Source: Arthrobacter globiformis
GTDB taxonomy: Bacteria > Actinomycetota > Actinomycetes > Actinomycetales > Micrococcaceae
Length of the DNA: 64,000 nucleotides
NCBI RefSeq assembly: GCF_030815865.1
Contig: NZ_JAUSXI010000001.1
Location: forward strand, 2,170,001-2,234,000
Direction of reading: 5' to 3'
Positions 34,402 to 43,765 of the stretch are shown here, piece by piece. The first letter of the stretch is position 1, and the number at the start of each line of letters is the position of its first letter. The notes under the pieces were generated by a model that saw only the letters and a program-made list of their open reading frames with translations, searched no databases and was not told where the DNA came from. The position numbers and the translations under genes are program-made.

Positions 34402-37227
34402 ATGAGCACTGTGGACAGCTTCGGTTCAAAAGGCAAACTTAATGTAGCCGGAACCGAATACGAAATTTTCCGGTTGAACTCCGTTGAAGGTTCAGAAAAC
34501 CTTCCGTTCAGCCTCAAGGTATTGCTTGAAAACCTGTTGAGGACCGAGGACGGCGCGAACATCACCGCCGATCACGTCCGCGCCCTGGCAGGATGGGACC
34601 CTAATGCCCAGCCCGACACCGAAATCCAGTTCACGCCTGCCCGCGTGATCATGCAGGACTTCACTGGTGTTCCCTGCGTGGTGGACCTTGCCACCATGCG
34701 TGAGGCAGTGAAGGAGCTTGGCGGCGATCCAAAGAGGGTGAACCCGCTTGCTCCGGCCGAGATGGTCATTGACCACTCCGTTCAGATCGATGTCTTCGGT
34801 AACTCCGGCGCACTGGAGCGCAACATGGAGATCGAATACCAGCGCAATGGTGAGCGCTACCAGTTCCTGCGCTGGGGCCAGACCGCGTTCGACGACTTCA
34901 AGGTTGTCCCGCCGGGAACCGGAATCGTGCACCAGGTCAACATTGAGTACCTGGCCCGCACCGTGATGACCCGCGAAGTGGACGGCGCGGTTCGTGCCTA
35001 CCCGGACACCTGCGTCGGCACCGACTCCCACACCACCATGGTCAATGGCCTGGGCGTGCTGGGCTGGGGCGTCGGCGGCATTGAGGCCGAGGCGGCAATG
35101 CTGGGCCAGCCCGTTTCCATGCTGATCCCGCGCGTCGTGGGCTTCAAGCTGACCGGTTCCATCCCTGCCGGCGCCACCGCCACCGACGTCGTCCTCACCA
35201 TCACCGAGCAGCTGCGCAAGCACGGTGTTGTGGGCAAGTTTGTGGAGTTCTATGGCGAAGGCGTGGCGGCAGTGCCGCTGGCCAACCGCGCCACGATCGG
35301 CAACATGAGCCCGGAGTTCGGCTCCACGGCCGCCATGTTCCCGATCGACGACGTCACCATCGACTACCTGCGCCTCACCGGCCGCTCCGAGGAAAACGTC
35401 GCCCTGGTTGAGTCCTACGCGAAGGAACAGGGCCTCTGGCACGATCCTTCCCGTGAGATCAAGTTCTCCGAGTACCTCGAATTGGACCTCTCCACCGTGG
35501 TTCCGTCAATCGCCGGCCCGAAGCGTCCCCAGGACCGTATCGAACTGACCGAGGCCAAGGACGAGTTCCGCCACGACCTGAAGAACTACGTCACCCACGA
35601 CGCCGATGCCGGCTCCCTGGACGAGTCGCTGGAGGAAAGCTTCCCGGCTTCCGACCCGCCCTCGTTCACCACCGGTGCCACCCACGTGACCGACAGTGAC
35701 CGCACTCCGCCGAAGTACTCCGCCGCTCACGGCGCCGAAGGCCGCACCTCCAGCCCCGTCGCCGTGAAGATGGAAGACGGCCGCGAGTTCGACCTGGACC
35801 ACGGAGCGGTGACCATCGCGTCGATCACCTCGTGCACCAACACGTCCAACCCCTCGGTCATGCTTGCCGCCGCCGTGCTGGCACGCAACGCCGTGAACAA
35901 GGGCCTCACCGCCAAGCCGTGGGTCAAGACCTCTGTCGCCCCGGGCTCCAAGGTGGTCACGGACTACTACGAGAAGTCGGGCCTCACTCCGTACCTGGAG
36001 AAGCTGGGCTTCTACATCGTGGGCTACGGCTGCGCCACCTGCATCGGTAACTCCGGCCCGCTGGAAGCCGAGATCTCCGAGGCCATCCAGGCCAACGACC
36101 TCGCCGTCAGCGCTGTGCTCTCGGGGAACCGCAACTTCGAAGGCCGCATCAACCCGGACGTCAAGATGAACTACCTGGCCTCCCCGCCGCTGGTCATCGC
36201 CTACGCCCTGGCAGGTTCCATGGACTTCGACTTCGAAGCCGACGCCCTGGGCAAGGACGAAGCAGGCAACGACGTCTTCCTCAAGGACATCTGGCCCAAC
36301 CCGGTCGAGGTCCAGGAAGTCATCGACTCCTCCATCGACAAGGAGATGTTCGCCAAGGGTTATGAGGGCGTCTTCGAGGGCGACGACCGCTGGAAGGCGC
36401 TCGACACCCCGGCCGGCGACACCTTCGCCTGGGATCAGAAGTCCACGTACGTCCGGAAGCCCCCGTACTTCGAGGGCATGAAGGCCCAGCCGGAGCCCGT
36501 CCAGGACATCTCCGGTGCCCGCGTGCTGCTCAAGCTCGGCGACTCCGTCACCACGGACCACATCTCCCCGGCTGGTTCGTTCAAGTCCGACACCCCGGCC
36601 GGGCAGTACCTGCTGGCCAACGGTGTGGAGCGCAAGGACTTCAACTCCTACGGCTCGCGCCGTGGCAACCACGAGGTCATGATCCGCGGCACGTTCGCGA
36701 ACATCCGCATCAAGAACCAGCTCCTGGACGGAGTGGAGGGCGGCTTCACCCGCGACTTCACCCAGGCTGACGGCCCGCAGGCCTACGTCTACGACGCCGC
36801 GCAGAACTACCAGGCAGCCGGCACCCCGCTGGTGGTCCTGGCCGGCAAGGAGTACGGCTCCGGTTCGTCCCGTGACTGGGCAGCCAAGGGCACGGCACTG
36901 CTGGGCGTCAAGGCCGTCGTCGCCGAGAGCTACGAGCGGATCCACCGCTCCAACCTCATCGGCATGGGCGTCCTGCCGCTGCAGTTCCCGGCCGGCGAGT
37001 CCGCTGCCACGCTGGGCCTTACGGGCACGGAAACCTTCGCTGTGGAGGGCGTTACCGCCCTGAACGAAGGCACCACGCCCAAGACCCTCAAGGTCACCGC
37101 CACCGCCGAGGACGGCTCCACCAAGTCCTTCGACGCAGTGCTCCGCATCGACACCCCGGGTGAAGCGGACTACTACCGCAACGGCGGCATCCTGCAGTAC
37201 GTTCTGCGCCAGATCTCCGCTAACTAG
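34402..37227 (+). CDS. acnA: Aconitate hydratase A
   Basis: A 941-residue iron-sulfur aconitase of the TCA cycle (citrate to isocitrate). Cluster ligands are in [14 protein letters not shown] and [13 protein letters not shown]. Substrate residues appear in [16 protein letters not shown], and the swivelling domain has [22 protein letters not shown] lies nine bases upstream of ATG 34402. Relative to E. coli AcnA it has an acidic insert near 395-445 with [10 protein letters not shown], as in other actinobacterial aconitases. It stands alone, with its own terminator; the 154 bp upstream hold no promoter I can name. Confidence 0.96.
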   Translation: MSTVDSFGSKGKLNVAGTEYEIFRLNSVEGSENLPFSLKVLLENLLRTEDGANITADHVRALAGWDPNAQPDTEIQFTPARVIMQDFTGVPCVVDLATMREAVKELGGDPKRVNPLAPAEMVIDHSVQIDVFGNSGALERNMEIEYQRNGERYQFLRWGQTAFDDFKVVPPGTGIVHQVNIEYLARTVMTREVDGAVRAYPDTCVGTDSHTTMVNGLGVLGWGVGGIEAEAAMLGQPVSMLIPRVVGFKLTGSIPAGATATDVVLTITEQLRKHGVVGKFVEFYGEGVAAVPLANRATIGNMSPEFGSTAAMFPIDDVTIDYLRLTGRSEENVALVESYAKEQGLWHDPSREIKFSEYLELDLSTVVPSIAGPKRPQDRIELTEAKDEFRHDLKNYVTHDADAGSLDESLEESFPASDPPSFTTGATHVTDSDRTPPKYSAAHGAEGRTSSPVAVKMEDGREFDLDHGAVTIASITSCTNTSNPSVMLAAAVLARNAVNKGLTAKPWVKTSVAPGSKVVTDYYEKSGLTPYLEKLGFYIVGYGCATCIGNSGPLEAEISEAIQANDLAVSAVLSGNRNFEGRINPDVKMNYLASPPLVIAYALAGSMDFDFEADALGKDEAGNDVFLKDIWPNPVEVQEVIDSSIDKEMFAKGYEGVFEGDDRWKALDTPAGDTFAWDQKSTYVRKPPYFEGMKAQPEPVQDISGARVLLKLGDSVTTDHISPAGSFKSDTPAGQYLLANGVERKDFNSYGSRRGNHEVMIRGTFANIRIKNQLLDGVEGGFTRDFTQADGPQAYVYDAAQNYQAAGTPLVVLAGKEYGSGSSRDWAAKGTALLGVKAVVAESYERIHRSNLIGMGVLPLQFPAGESAATLGLTGTETFAVEGVTALNEGTTPKTLKVTATAEDGSTKSFDAVLRIDTPGEADYYRNGGILQYVLRQISAN

Positions 37228-37265
37228 CGGGATTTAGCCGGGCCAGCCCCGGTAAGCAGTGGGTG

Positions 37266-37299
37266 AGGCCCCGGCCGGTCAGCAGACCGGCCGGGGCCT
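37266..37299 (+). terminator. Terminator downstream of acnA
   Basis: A perfect 15-bp GC-rich stem (37266-37280 with 37285-37299) and AGCA loop, starting 39 nt after the acnA stop. The T-tract is poor (CTGCCTT). Confidence 0.75.
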
Positions 37300-37382
37300 C
37301 TGCCTTGCCGCTGGCGCTGCCCAAGTGCCAGCGCGGAGGCGTTAGAGTTAATAGGCATGTCTACCAGCCGAAGGAGGGGCCG

Positions 37383-39356
37383 TTGGGAATCTTGGAGACC
37401 ATCCGGAATCCGCAGGACCTGAGCAAGTTGTCCGCGGCGCAGCTGAATCAGCTGGCCGCCGAGGTCAGGGAATTCCTGATCGGCAACGTCTCCCAGACGG
37501 GAGGGCACCTGGGCCCCAACCTCGGCGTCGTCGAACTGACCATGGCGGTGCACCGGATCTTCGATTCGCCCCGCGACAGCATTGTCTTTGACACCGGCCA
37601 CCAGTCATACGTGCACAAGCTCCTCACCGGGCGGCATGACTTCAGCACCCTCCGCCAGCAGGGCGGCATGTCCGGCTACCCCGACCGCGCCGAGTCGGAG
37701 CATGACATCGTCGAGAGCTCCCACGCCTCATCCTCGCTGTCCTGGGCCGACGGCATTTCCCGCGCCCGCCAGCTGACCGGTGACGGCGACCGGTACGTCG
37801 TCGCCGTCGTCGGTGACGGCGCGCTCACCGGCGGCATGGCCTGGGAAGCCATCAACAACATCGCGGCGGACAAGAAGCGCCGCGTCGTGATTGTCGTCAA
37901 CGACAACGGCCGCTCCTACGCCCCCACCGTCGGCGGCTTTGCCGACTACCTGGCGTCCCTGCGCCCCACCATTGACTCCCTCCGCACTGCCCCCGCCTAC
38001 GAGGGTGCCCTGGACTGGTGGAAGAAAAAGCTCCAGAACGGCGGCCCCGCCGGCCAGTTCACCTACAAGAGCCTGCACGCCATGAAAAAGGGCATCAAGG
38101 ACTGGTGGGCGCCGCAGGGCATGTTCGAGGACCTCGGCATGAAGTACATCGGCCCGGTGGACGGCCACAACCTGCAGGCCATGGAACACGCCCTGTCCAC
38201 CGCCAAACACTACGCCGGTCCGGTCATCGTGCACGCCATGACCGAAAAGGGCCACGGCTACGCGCCGGCCCGGGCGCACGAAGCGGATCAGTTCCACGCC
38301 GTCGGGATCATCGATCCCGAAACGGGTGAGCCAGCAGAAGTCGGCGGCGCGAAGTCCTGGACGTCGGTGTTCGCGGATGAAATCGCGGACATCGCCGACG
38401 AGCGCAAGGACATTGTCGGCATCACGGGCGCCATGCTCATCCCGGTGGGGCTGCACAAGTTCGCGGCGCGCTACCCGGAGCGCGTGTTCGACGTCGGCAT
38501 TGCCGAACAGCACGCGCTCACCTCCGCGGCGGGCATGGCTTTCGGCGGGCTGCACCCGGTGGTGGCCGTCTACGCCACCTTCCTCAACCGTGCCTTTGAC
38601 CAGCTCCTGATGGACGTCGCCCTGCACAAGGCGGGCGTGACGGTTGTCCTGGACCGCGCCGGCGTCACCGGCCCCGACGGCGCAAGCCACCACGGAATGT
38701 GGGACATGGCCATGGTCCAGATCGTTCCCGGGCTGCACCTGGCTGCGCCGCGCGACGCCTCACGGCTGCGCGAGGAGCTCCGCGAAGCCGTCGCCATCGA
38801 GGACGCCCCCACTGTCATCCGCTATTCCAAGGGAACGGTCGGCGCCGAGGTCGAGGCCATCGAACGGCTGGCCGACGGCGTGGACGTGCTGTCCCGGCGC
38901 CCGGCCGGCTCCACCGAGAACGATGTCCTGATTGTTAGCGTGGGCGCCATGTCCGAGCTGGCCCTGAACGTCGCCAACCGGCTGGGCGCGCAGGGCATCA
39001 GCTCCACCGTCGTGGACCCTCGCTGGGTCCTCCCGGTGCGGAAGTCGATCATCGCCCTGGCCGCCAGGCACCGTTTGGTCATCTGCATCGAGGACGGCGT
39101 CCGGGCCGGGGGAGTCGGCTCCCGGATCCGCCAGGAGATGCGCGCCGCCGGTGTGGACACTGCCCTGAACGAGGTTGGCCTGCCCGTCGAATTCCTGGAC
39201 CACGGCACCCGGAGCCAGGTGCTGGAGCGGGTGGGCCTGACCGCCCAGCAGATCACCCACGACGTCGTTGCGCAGGTCCTCGGGACCAAGGTCCCGTTCG
39301 CCCGTCCGCTGCCCGGCCAGGAACACCCCACCACCGGAAGCCTGCCCAAACTGTGA
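37383..39356 (+). CDS. dxs: 1-deoxy-D-xylulose-5-phosphate synthase
   Basis: A 657-residue thiamine-diphosphate enzyme, first step of the MEP isoprenoid pathway (pyruvate plus glyceraldehyde 3-phosphate). Cofactor motif [16 protein letters not shown] (from about 142); [15 protein letters not shown] earlier; the catalytic E and pyrimidine site in [15 protein letters not shown]. Length matches the family (620-660). The start is TTG 37383 with GAAGGAGGGG just before it; a 40-residue upstream extension is rejected. It heads a unit with DUF402 and two small genes, its stop overlapping the DUF402 GTG by four bases. Confidence 0.95.
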   Translation: MGILETIRNPQDLSKLSAAQLNQLAAEVREFLIGNVSQTGGHLGPNLGVVELTMAVHRIFDSPRDSIVFDTGHQSYVHKLLTGRHDFSTLRQQGGMSGYPDRAESEHDIVESSHASSSLSWADGISRARQLTGDGDRYVVAVVGDGALTGGMAWEAINNIAADKKRRVVIVVNDNGRSYAPTVGGFADYLASLRPTIDSLRTAPAYEGALDWWKKKLQNGGPAGQFTYKSLHAMKKGIKDWWAPQGMFEDLGMKYIGPVDGHNLQAMEHALSTAKHYAGPVIVHAMTEKGHGYAPARAHEADQFHAVGIIDPETGEPAEVGGAKSWTSVFADEIADIADERKDIVGITGAMLIPVGLHKFAARYPERVFDVGIAEQHALTSAAGMAFGGLHPVVAVYATFLNRAFDQLLMDVALHKAGVTVVLDRAGVTGPDGASHHGMWDMAMVQIVPGLHLAAPRDASRLREELREAVAIEDAPTVIRYSKGTVGAEVEAIERLADGVDVLSRRPAGSTENDVLIVSVGAMSELALNVANRLGAQGISSTVVDPRWVLPVRKSIIALAARHRLVICIEDGVRAGGVGSRIRQEMRAAGVDTALNEVGLPVEFLDHGTRSQVLERVGLTAQQITHDVVAQVLGTKVPFARPLPGQEHPTTGSLPKL

Positions 39357-39898
39357 GGGAGCCCTATTCCCTGCAGCCAGGCGAACTGGTGGTGTCCCGG
39401 AACCGCAAATGGGACGGCTCGGCGCACTGGGTGGTGCCCGGCAGGTACCTCGGCGAGGACAAGCATGGCTGGTGGATCTTCCAGCCGGCCAACGAGTTCT
39501 GTTCCCGGCCGGGCGCCGCTTTCTACACCGCCTCCGATGCCGTGCTGCTGGTTCCGCGGACCGGCGAGTTCGTCGTGACCTTCTATGACGACACCTATCC
39601 GGGCGACTTCCGCGTCTACGTCGACCTGGCCACCGGCCACGAGTGGCGCAGGATCCAGCAGGGCGTCACTGAATTCCACGTCATCGACATGGACCTCGAC
39701 GTTATCCGCTCGGTGCAGCGCGGCGTGTTCGTCGACGACGAGGACGAGTTCGCCGAGCACCGGCTCCGCATGGAGTACCCTGAGACGCTGGTGCACGCCA
39801 TGCAGGCCGAGTGCGACGCCCTGTTCCTTGCCGTCAAGGGTCAGGACGCGCCGTTTGACGGCACAGACACCAGCTGGTTTATGAGAGGACGGGCATGA
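39353..39898 (+). CDS. DUF402 protein
   Basis: A 181-residue protein with the DUF402 fold: W-W-I-F-Q-P-A-N near 40, [19 protein letters not shown], the metal-like E/D cluster [11 protein letters not shown] and the C-terminal [16 protein letters not shown]. Characterised members are nucleoside tri/diphosphate phosphatases (Streptomyces, Staphylococcus Ntdp), so hydrolysis of a nucleotide is possible. GTG 39353 overlaps the dxs stop (GTGA) and its end overlaps the next ATG (ATGA 39895), implying coupling with isoprenoid synthesis, purpose unknown. Confidence 0.88.
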   Translation: MREPYSLQPGELVVSRNRKWDGSAHWVVPGRYLGEDKHGWWIFQPANEFCSRPGAAFYTASDAVLLVPRTGEFVVTFYDDTYPGDFRVYVDLATGHEWRRIQQGVTEFHVIDMDLDVIRSVQRGVFVDDEDEFAEHRLRMEYPETLVHAMQAECDALFLAVKGQDAPFDGTDTSWFMRGRA

Positions 39899-40455
39899 GC
39901 GGAATTATCCGGGTCTACAAGCGCGACGACGAAGGAACCCTGCTGTTCCGGGAAGCCTGGTACGACGAGGACTACAGCCAGTTCGTCATGAACCATGGCG
40001 CCGTGGGGCACCAGAGCAAGACCCAGGAAACCGACGTGCCGGACGCCAAGGCAGCTGAGCGCCTGATGGACGCCTTCGAGGCCGCCTGCACCGAGGACGG
40101 CTACGCCGAGATTCCGGACGAGGAGCAGTACTGGGTGGTGGCCCAGTACGCGCTCAAGACCAGGGAGGGCACCAGCCGCGACCGCTACCTGGAGGAAAAG
40201 GCGAAGGACGCACTCTCGGGCCACCTGGCCTGGCGCGGCCTGGGCATTGTGGACCGCTCGGAATTCAGCGACGCCAAGCTCAACATCTTCTGCCTTTGCC
40301 CGGACGTGAACAAGGCCGTGAACGCGATCAAGGTCTGCATCCGTGGCGAGGACCTGGACTTCACCAAGCTGAGCATTGGAGCCGCCCCGTTCGGCGACCC
40401 CTCGGCCCTGAAGCTCAAGCATTCACCCAAGCAGGTGGCCAGCTTCACCCTCTAA
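39895..40455 (+). CDS. Hypothetical protein, conserved-looking
   Basis: A 186-residue protein I do not recognise. Soluble, no signal peptide; [20 protein letters not shown], then WYDEDYSQFVMNHGAVGHQS, a helix with EQYWVVAQYALKTREG, LAWRGLGIVDRSEFS and the Cys pair F-C-L-C-P-D. No known catalytic motif. It is coupled to DUF402 by an ATGA overlap, and its composition and codon use resemble real neighbours. It could serve as partner of the DUF402 protein. Confidence 0.75.
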   Translation: MSGIIRVYKRDDEGTLLFREAWYDEDYSQFVMNHGAVGHQSKTQETDVPDAKAAERLMDAFEAACTEDGYAEIPDEEQYWVVAQYALKTREGTSRDRYLEEKAKDALSGHLAWRGLGIVDRSEFSDAKLNIFCLCPDVNKAVNAIKVCIRGEDLDFTKLSIGAAPFGDPSALKLKHSPKQVASFTL

Positions 40456-40502
40456 AGCAGTTCAAGCACCTAACGCAGTCAGCACCAGGAAGGCAGAACG
40501 TC

Positions 40503-40721
40503 ATGACGAAGAAGTCAGCCCGTACGGGCCGCACGCCGCTTCCGCGGGGCCTCGCCTCGCCCGACCGCAGAATCCTCGCCCACTCCGGCGTGGAGTCCCT
40601 TGAGCAGCTGGCGCAGTTCGGCCGGCGCCAACTGGCGGCGCTGCCGGGCATCTGCCCGCGGACCCTGGCCCAGCTCCAGGATGCGCTGGAGGAGCACGGC
40701 CTGGAGTTCGCCTCCGCCTGA
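40503..40721 (+). CDS. Small helix-hairpin-helix / RNAP alpha-CTD-like protein
   Basis: A 72-residue basic protein; the last 45 residues (ILAHSGVESLEQLAQFGRRQ, L-A-A-L-P-G-I-C-P-R-T-L-A-Q-L) resemble the four-helix HhH fold of the RNA polymerase alpha C-terminal domain. Basic N-terminus (MTKKSARTGRTPLPRG). A good AGGAAGG site precedes ATG 40503. DNA binding is an inference. The last member of the dxs cluster, 47 bp behind the hypothetical gene. Confidence 0.8.
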   Translation: MTKKSARTGRTPLPRGLASPDRRILAHSGVESLEQLAQFGRRQLAALPGICPRTLAQLQDALEEHGLEFASA

Positions 40722-40781
40722 GGGGTCCCTCGAGGAGACGGCCGCAAAGGCGGGACGCGAGAGCTGCCGCCGGGGCCGTTA

Positions 40782-40787
40782 TAGGGT
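40782..40787 (+). promoter_or_regulatory. Leaderless-type -10 of aldo/keto reductase
   Basis: TAGGGT followed by GATTCC and ATG 40794. No ribosome site. Confidence 0.6.
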
Positions 40788-40793
40788 GATTCC

Positions 40794-41771
40794 ATGACTG
40801 AATACCGCCGTCTTGGAAAATCCGGACTGACCGTCTCTGTCGTGGGCCTTGGCTGCAACAACCTCGGCCGGGCCAACACGGTGACCGAATCGCAGGAGGG
40901 GACGGACGCCGTCGTGCACGCCGCCCTCGAAGCCGGGGTGACCCTTTTCGACGTCGCCGACACTTACGGCCGCGGACCGGGACTCAGCGAAACGATGCTC
41001 GGCAGGGCGCTGGGGGCCAGGCGGGACGACGTCGTGGTGGCTACGAAGTTCGGCATGGACATGCGCGGAGCCAACGGCGAGGACTTCGGCGCCCGCGGTT
41101 CACGCCGCTATGTCATCCGCGCCGCGGAGGCCTCCCTGCGCCGGCTCGGAACCGACTACATCGACCTGTACCAGTTCCACACGCCCGACCCCCTGACGCC
41201 GATCGAGGAGACCCTCGACGCACTGAACGACCTCGTCACCAGTGGCAAGGTGCGCTACATCGGCCACTCGAACCGCGCCGGCTGGCAGATCGCCGAGGCC
41301 GAATACGTGGCGCGCGCCCGCGGCGGGGCCCGGTTTGTCTCCGCACAGAACCACTACAACCTCCTGGACCGCCGCGCAGAGCAGGAAGTCACCCCGGCGG
41401 CCGAGGCCTACGGGCTGGGCGTGCTGCCTTACTTCCCGCTGGCCAACGGCCTCCTGACCGGCAAGTACGCGCAGGACCAGGCTCCGGAAGGTTCACGCCT
41501 CAGCCACACACGGACCAACTTGGTGCACGACGCCGACTGGCAGCAGCTGAAGGCGTTCAGCGCCTTCGCCGCCGCCCGTGACCTGACTGAAGTGCAGGTG
41601 GCCTTCTCCTGGCTTGCGGCGCAGCCGTCGGTCAGCAGTGTGATAGCTGGCGCCACGCGTCCCGACCAGGTCCGGCAGAATGCCGGGGCGGTGGCCTGGG
41701 TGCCGGACCGGGCCGAACTTGACGAACTGGATGCCATCTTCCCGCAGACCCCCAAGGTGGCCCTGTTCTAA
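40794..41771 (+). CDS. Aldo/keto reductase
   Basis: A 325-residue NADPH-dependent oxidoreductase of the AKR superfamily, TIM barrel. Catalytic Asp and Tyr in FDVADTYGRGPG (residues 51-62), Lys in VVATKFGM, His in GHSNRAGW/YQFHTPDP region, and the C-terminal NADP site SSVIAGATRPDQVRQN. Closest in style to L-glyceraldehyde-3-phosphate or YajO-type reductases; the substrate is unknown. Overlaps the nucleoside hydrolase by one base (TAATG), so the two are a coupled pair with a possible catabolic link. Confidence 0.92.
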   Translation: MTEYRRLGKSGLTVSVVGLGCNNLGRANTVTESQEGTDAVVHAALEAGVTLFDVADTYGRGPGLSETMLGRALGARRDDVVVATKFGMDMRGANGEDFGARGSRRYVIRAAEASLRRLGTDYIDLYQFHTPDPLTPIEETLDALNDLVTSGKVRYIGHSNRAGWQIAEAEYVARARGGARFVSAQNHYNLLDRRAEQEVTPAAEAYGLGVLPYFPLANGLLTGKYAQDQAPEGSRLSHTRTNLVHDADWQQLKAFSAFAAARDLTEVQVAFSWLAAQPSVSSVIAGATRPDQVRQNAGAVAWVPDRAELDELDAIFPQTPKVALF

Positions 41772-42802
41772 TGCCGTCCATCCTCATGGATGTCGACACC
41801 GGGATCGATGACGCCCTCGCACTGGTTTACCTGCTGTCCCGGCCGGAGGTCCGGATCGAGGCCATCACCTGCACGGCGGGCAATGTGGGCGCCCGCCAGG
41901 TGGCACTGAACAACCTCGCACTGCTGGAACTCTGCGGCCGGGCCGGCGTTGAAGTTGCAGTGGGCGCGGAAGTGCCCCTGGAGATTCCGCTGGTCACCAC
42001 GGAGGAAACGCACGGCCCGCAGGGAATCGGCTATGCCGAGCTCCCGCCGCCGAAGCGCGGGATTTCATCCCGGCATGCCGTTGACGTGTGGGTGGAAACG
42101 GCCCGGGCACGCCCGGGTGAGGTCACCGGGCTCATCACCGGGCCGCTGACAAACTTCGCGCTGGCGCTGCGGGCGGAACCGGATCTTCCCAAGCTGCTCA
42201 AGGGGCTGGTCATCATGGGCGGTTGCTTTAACTACCAGGGCAACACGACGCCGACGGCGGAGTGGAACGTTTCCGTGGACCCGCACGCGGCCGCGGAGGT
42301 CTTCGCCGCCTACGGGGGCCTTCCGGAGGACAGCCTTCCGGTGGTGTGCGCCCTCGAGACCACCGAACGCATTGAGCTGCGGCCCGAGCACCTGCGGCGG
42401 CTCGCCGAGGCTGCCGGAGCCGAACCGGAACTCGTGTTGCCCGAACAGCCGGAAGGCCAGCGCAGCCGCTCGGGCAACCCGCTCGTGGCGTGCCTCTCGG
42501 ATGCCATCCGCTTCTACATGGAGTTCCACCGGCTCTACGACCAGGGCTACATCGCGCACATGCATGACGCGTTCGCCGCAGCTGCGGCCATCGGACGCAC
42601 CCCGTTCGGCACGCGGCCGGCCACAGTGCACGTGGAAACGGAATCGTCCCGTCTGGTCGGGACCACCGTTGCCGACTTCCGGGGCATCTGGAAGGAGCCG
42701 TTCAATGCCAGGATTGTCACCTCAAACGATCCCGAGCAGTGCTTCGACGAACTGATCTCCTCGGTGGGCAAGCTGGCCGCGGCAGCGGGGCAGCGTAGCT
42801 AG
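41771..42802 (+). CDS. Inosine-uridine-preferring nucleoside hydrolase family protein
   Basis: A 343-residue calcium-dependent N-ribohydrolase. The N-terminal metal cluster is MDVDTGIDDALALVYLL (D-x-D-x-x-x-D-D). T-A-G-N-V-G follows, then TGPLTNFALAL, and the C-terminal metal Asp/His region in MHDAFAAAAA. The ATG overlaps the reductase stop. Family members cleave purine and pyrimidine nucleosides, and one branch (QueK) acts on queuosine. Directly downstream lie a leader and a three-gene ECF transporter, suggesting that it hydrolyses an imported or recycled nucleoside. Confidence 0.92.
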   Translation: MPSILMDVDTGIDDALALVYLLSRPEVRIEAITCTAGNVGARQVALNNLALLELCGRAGVEVAVGAEVPLEIPLVTTEETHGPQGIGYAELPPPKRGISSRHAVDVWVETARARPGEVTGLITGPLTNFALALRAEPDLPKLLKGLVIMGGCFNYQGNTTPTAEWNVSVDPHAAAEVFAAYGGLPEDSLPVVCALETTERIELRPEHLRRLAEAAGAEPELVLPEQPEGQRSRSGNPLVACLSDAIRFYMEFHRLYDQGYIAHMHDAFAAAAAIGRTPFGTRPATVHVETESSRLVGTTVADFRGIWKEPFNARIVTSNDPEQCFDELISSVGKLAAAAGQRS

Positions 42803-42819
42803 CCGTGCCTGCGGGTCGG

Positions 42820-42825
42820 TAGGAT
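42820..42825 (+). promoter_or_regulatory. Candidate -10 of the ECF operon
   Basis: TAGGAT, of TANNNT form, puts the transcription start near 42832, leaving a leader of about 91 nt. No clear -35 is seen. Confidence 0.45.
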
Positions 42826-42831
42826 GGTAGC

Positions 42832-42922
42832 CGCGCCAAGGTGACATAGGCGCCTGCTTCCGCGTACGCGGAAGATCACGCCACGGGTGCGGGACCCGCC
42901 GTTTTCAGCCTAAGGATCCACC
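42832..42922 (+). promoter_or_regulatory. Structured 5' leader of the ECF operon (possible riboswitch)
   Basis: Three consecutive hairpins can form. P1: GCGCC 42833-42837 with GGCGC 42849-42853, loop of 11 nt. P2: 42857-42863 with 42868-42874, 7 bp, GTAC loop. P3: CGGGT 42884-42888 with ACCCG 42894-42898, followed by C-C-G-TTTT (42899-42905). The P1 loop GTGA (42841-42844) is complementary to TCAC at 42876-42879, a potential pseudoknot. AAGGA (42912-42916) then precedes ATG 42923. I recognise no known riboswitch class (TPP, cobalamin, preQ1, THF and FMN signatures are absent). Structures are drawn by eye; folding is untested. Confidence 0.4.
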
Positions 42923-43744
42923 ATGTCACAGCAGTCGCTTACGCTTCCCCCCACGGACCGGAAAGCCGCCCGCCGCCGGAGGCTCCTCGAACTGCTCGGC
43001 GCCGCTGCCATCGCCGCCACCTTCATCTTCCTGGTCCTCACCCAGCCTGCCGACATTGCGGGCGGGCTCGGCAGCGTTTCCTCGCTCGTCGCGCTGGGCG
43101 GATTCCTCCTTGGCGCCCTGCTGCTGATCGTGGGCGTGCTCCCCACCCTGCCCACGTCCACCGTGGTGCTCATTCCGGTGGCCCTTGTCCTGAACATCGT
43201 GCTGGGACAGCTCATGGGCACCAGCGGCCTGCCGTTCTACCTCGATTCCATCGGCACCGTGCTCATCGCCGTCCTGGCAGGACCTGCGGCCGGCGCCGCC
43301 ACCGGTGCCCTGAGCAGCATCGTGTGGTCGTTCTTCAACCCCACGGTCCTGCCCTTCGCGGCCGGCGCCGCCCTGATCGGCTTCCTGGCCGGTGTGGCCG
43401 CACGCTACGGGCTGTTCCGCCGGTTCTACCTGGCCCCGGTTGCCGGCTTCGTTACCGGCATCATCGCCGGGGTCGTGTCCGCGCCGATCGCCGCGTTCGT
43501 CTTTGGCGGCACCTCAGGGGCGGGCACCGGTGCGATCGTCAGCGCCTTCCGTGCCATGGGCGACACCCTGCTGGCCGCCATCACCAAGCAGGCCCTGATC
43601 TCCGATCCCATGGACAAGGCCATCGTCTTCGCCATCGCCGCCATGCTGGTCTACGCCCTGCCGCGGCGCACCACGTTCCAGTTCCCGTTCGTCCGCCGCT
43701 TCCGCGTCCTGGCCGGCAAGGAGCCGGCCGCGCGGAATTCCTGA
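42923..43744 (+). CDS. ECF transporter substrate-binding (S) component
   Basis: A 273-residue integral membrane protein. A basic stretch near 12-25 (DRKAARRRRLLELLG) precedes six or seven hydrophobic segments (AAAIAATFIFLVLTQPAD, VALGGFLLGALLLIVGVL, VVLIPVALVLNIVLG and others). LPFYLDSIGTVLIAVLAGPA and GALSSIVWSFFNP resemble the S-component core. It is followed by EcfT and EcfAA' genes, so the unit has its own energising module (group I). Substrate not predictable; a nucleoside or base is suggested by the upstream hydrolase only. A good AAGGA site lies at 42912. Confidence 0.85.
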   Translation: MSQQSLTLPPTDRKAARRRRLLELLGAAAIAATFIFLVLTQPADIAGGLGSVSSLVALGGFLLGALLLIVGVLPTLPTSTVVLIPVALVLNIVLGQLMGTSGLPFYLDSIGTVLIAVLAGPAAGAATGALSSIVWSFFNPTVLPFAAGAALIGFLAGVAARYGLFRRFYLAPVAGFVTGIIAGVVSAPIAAFVFGGTSGAGTGAIVSAFRAMGDTLLAAITKQALISDPMDKAIVFAIAAMLVYALPRRTTFQFPFVRRFRVLAGKEPAARNS

Positions 43745-43765
43745 CCACTGGGGATTCCTGACCAG

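Noticed and set aside
42803..42922. Known riboswitch (TPP, cobalamin, preQ1, FMN, THF) in the ECF leader
   Set aside because: The signature boxes of these classes are not present; it is kept as an unclassified structured leader.
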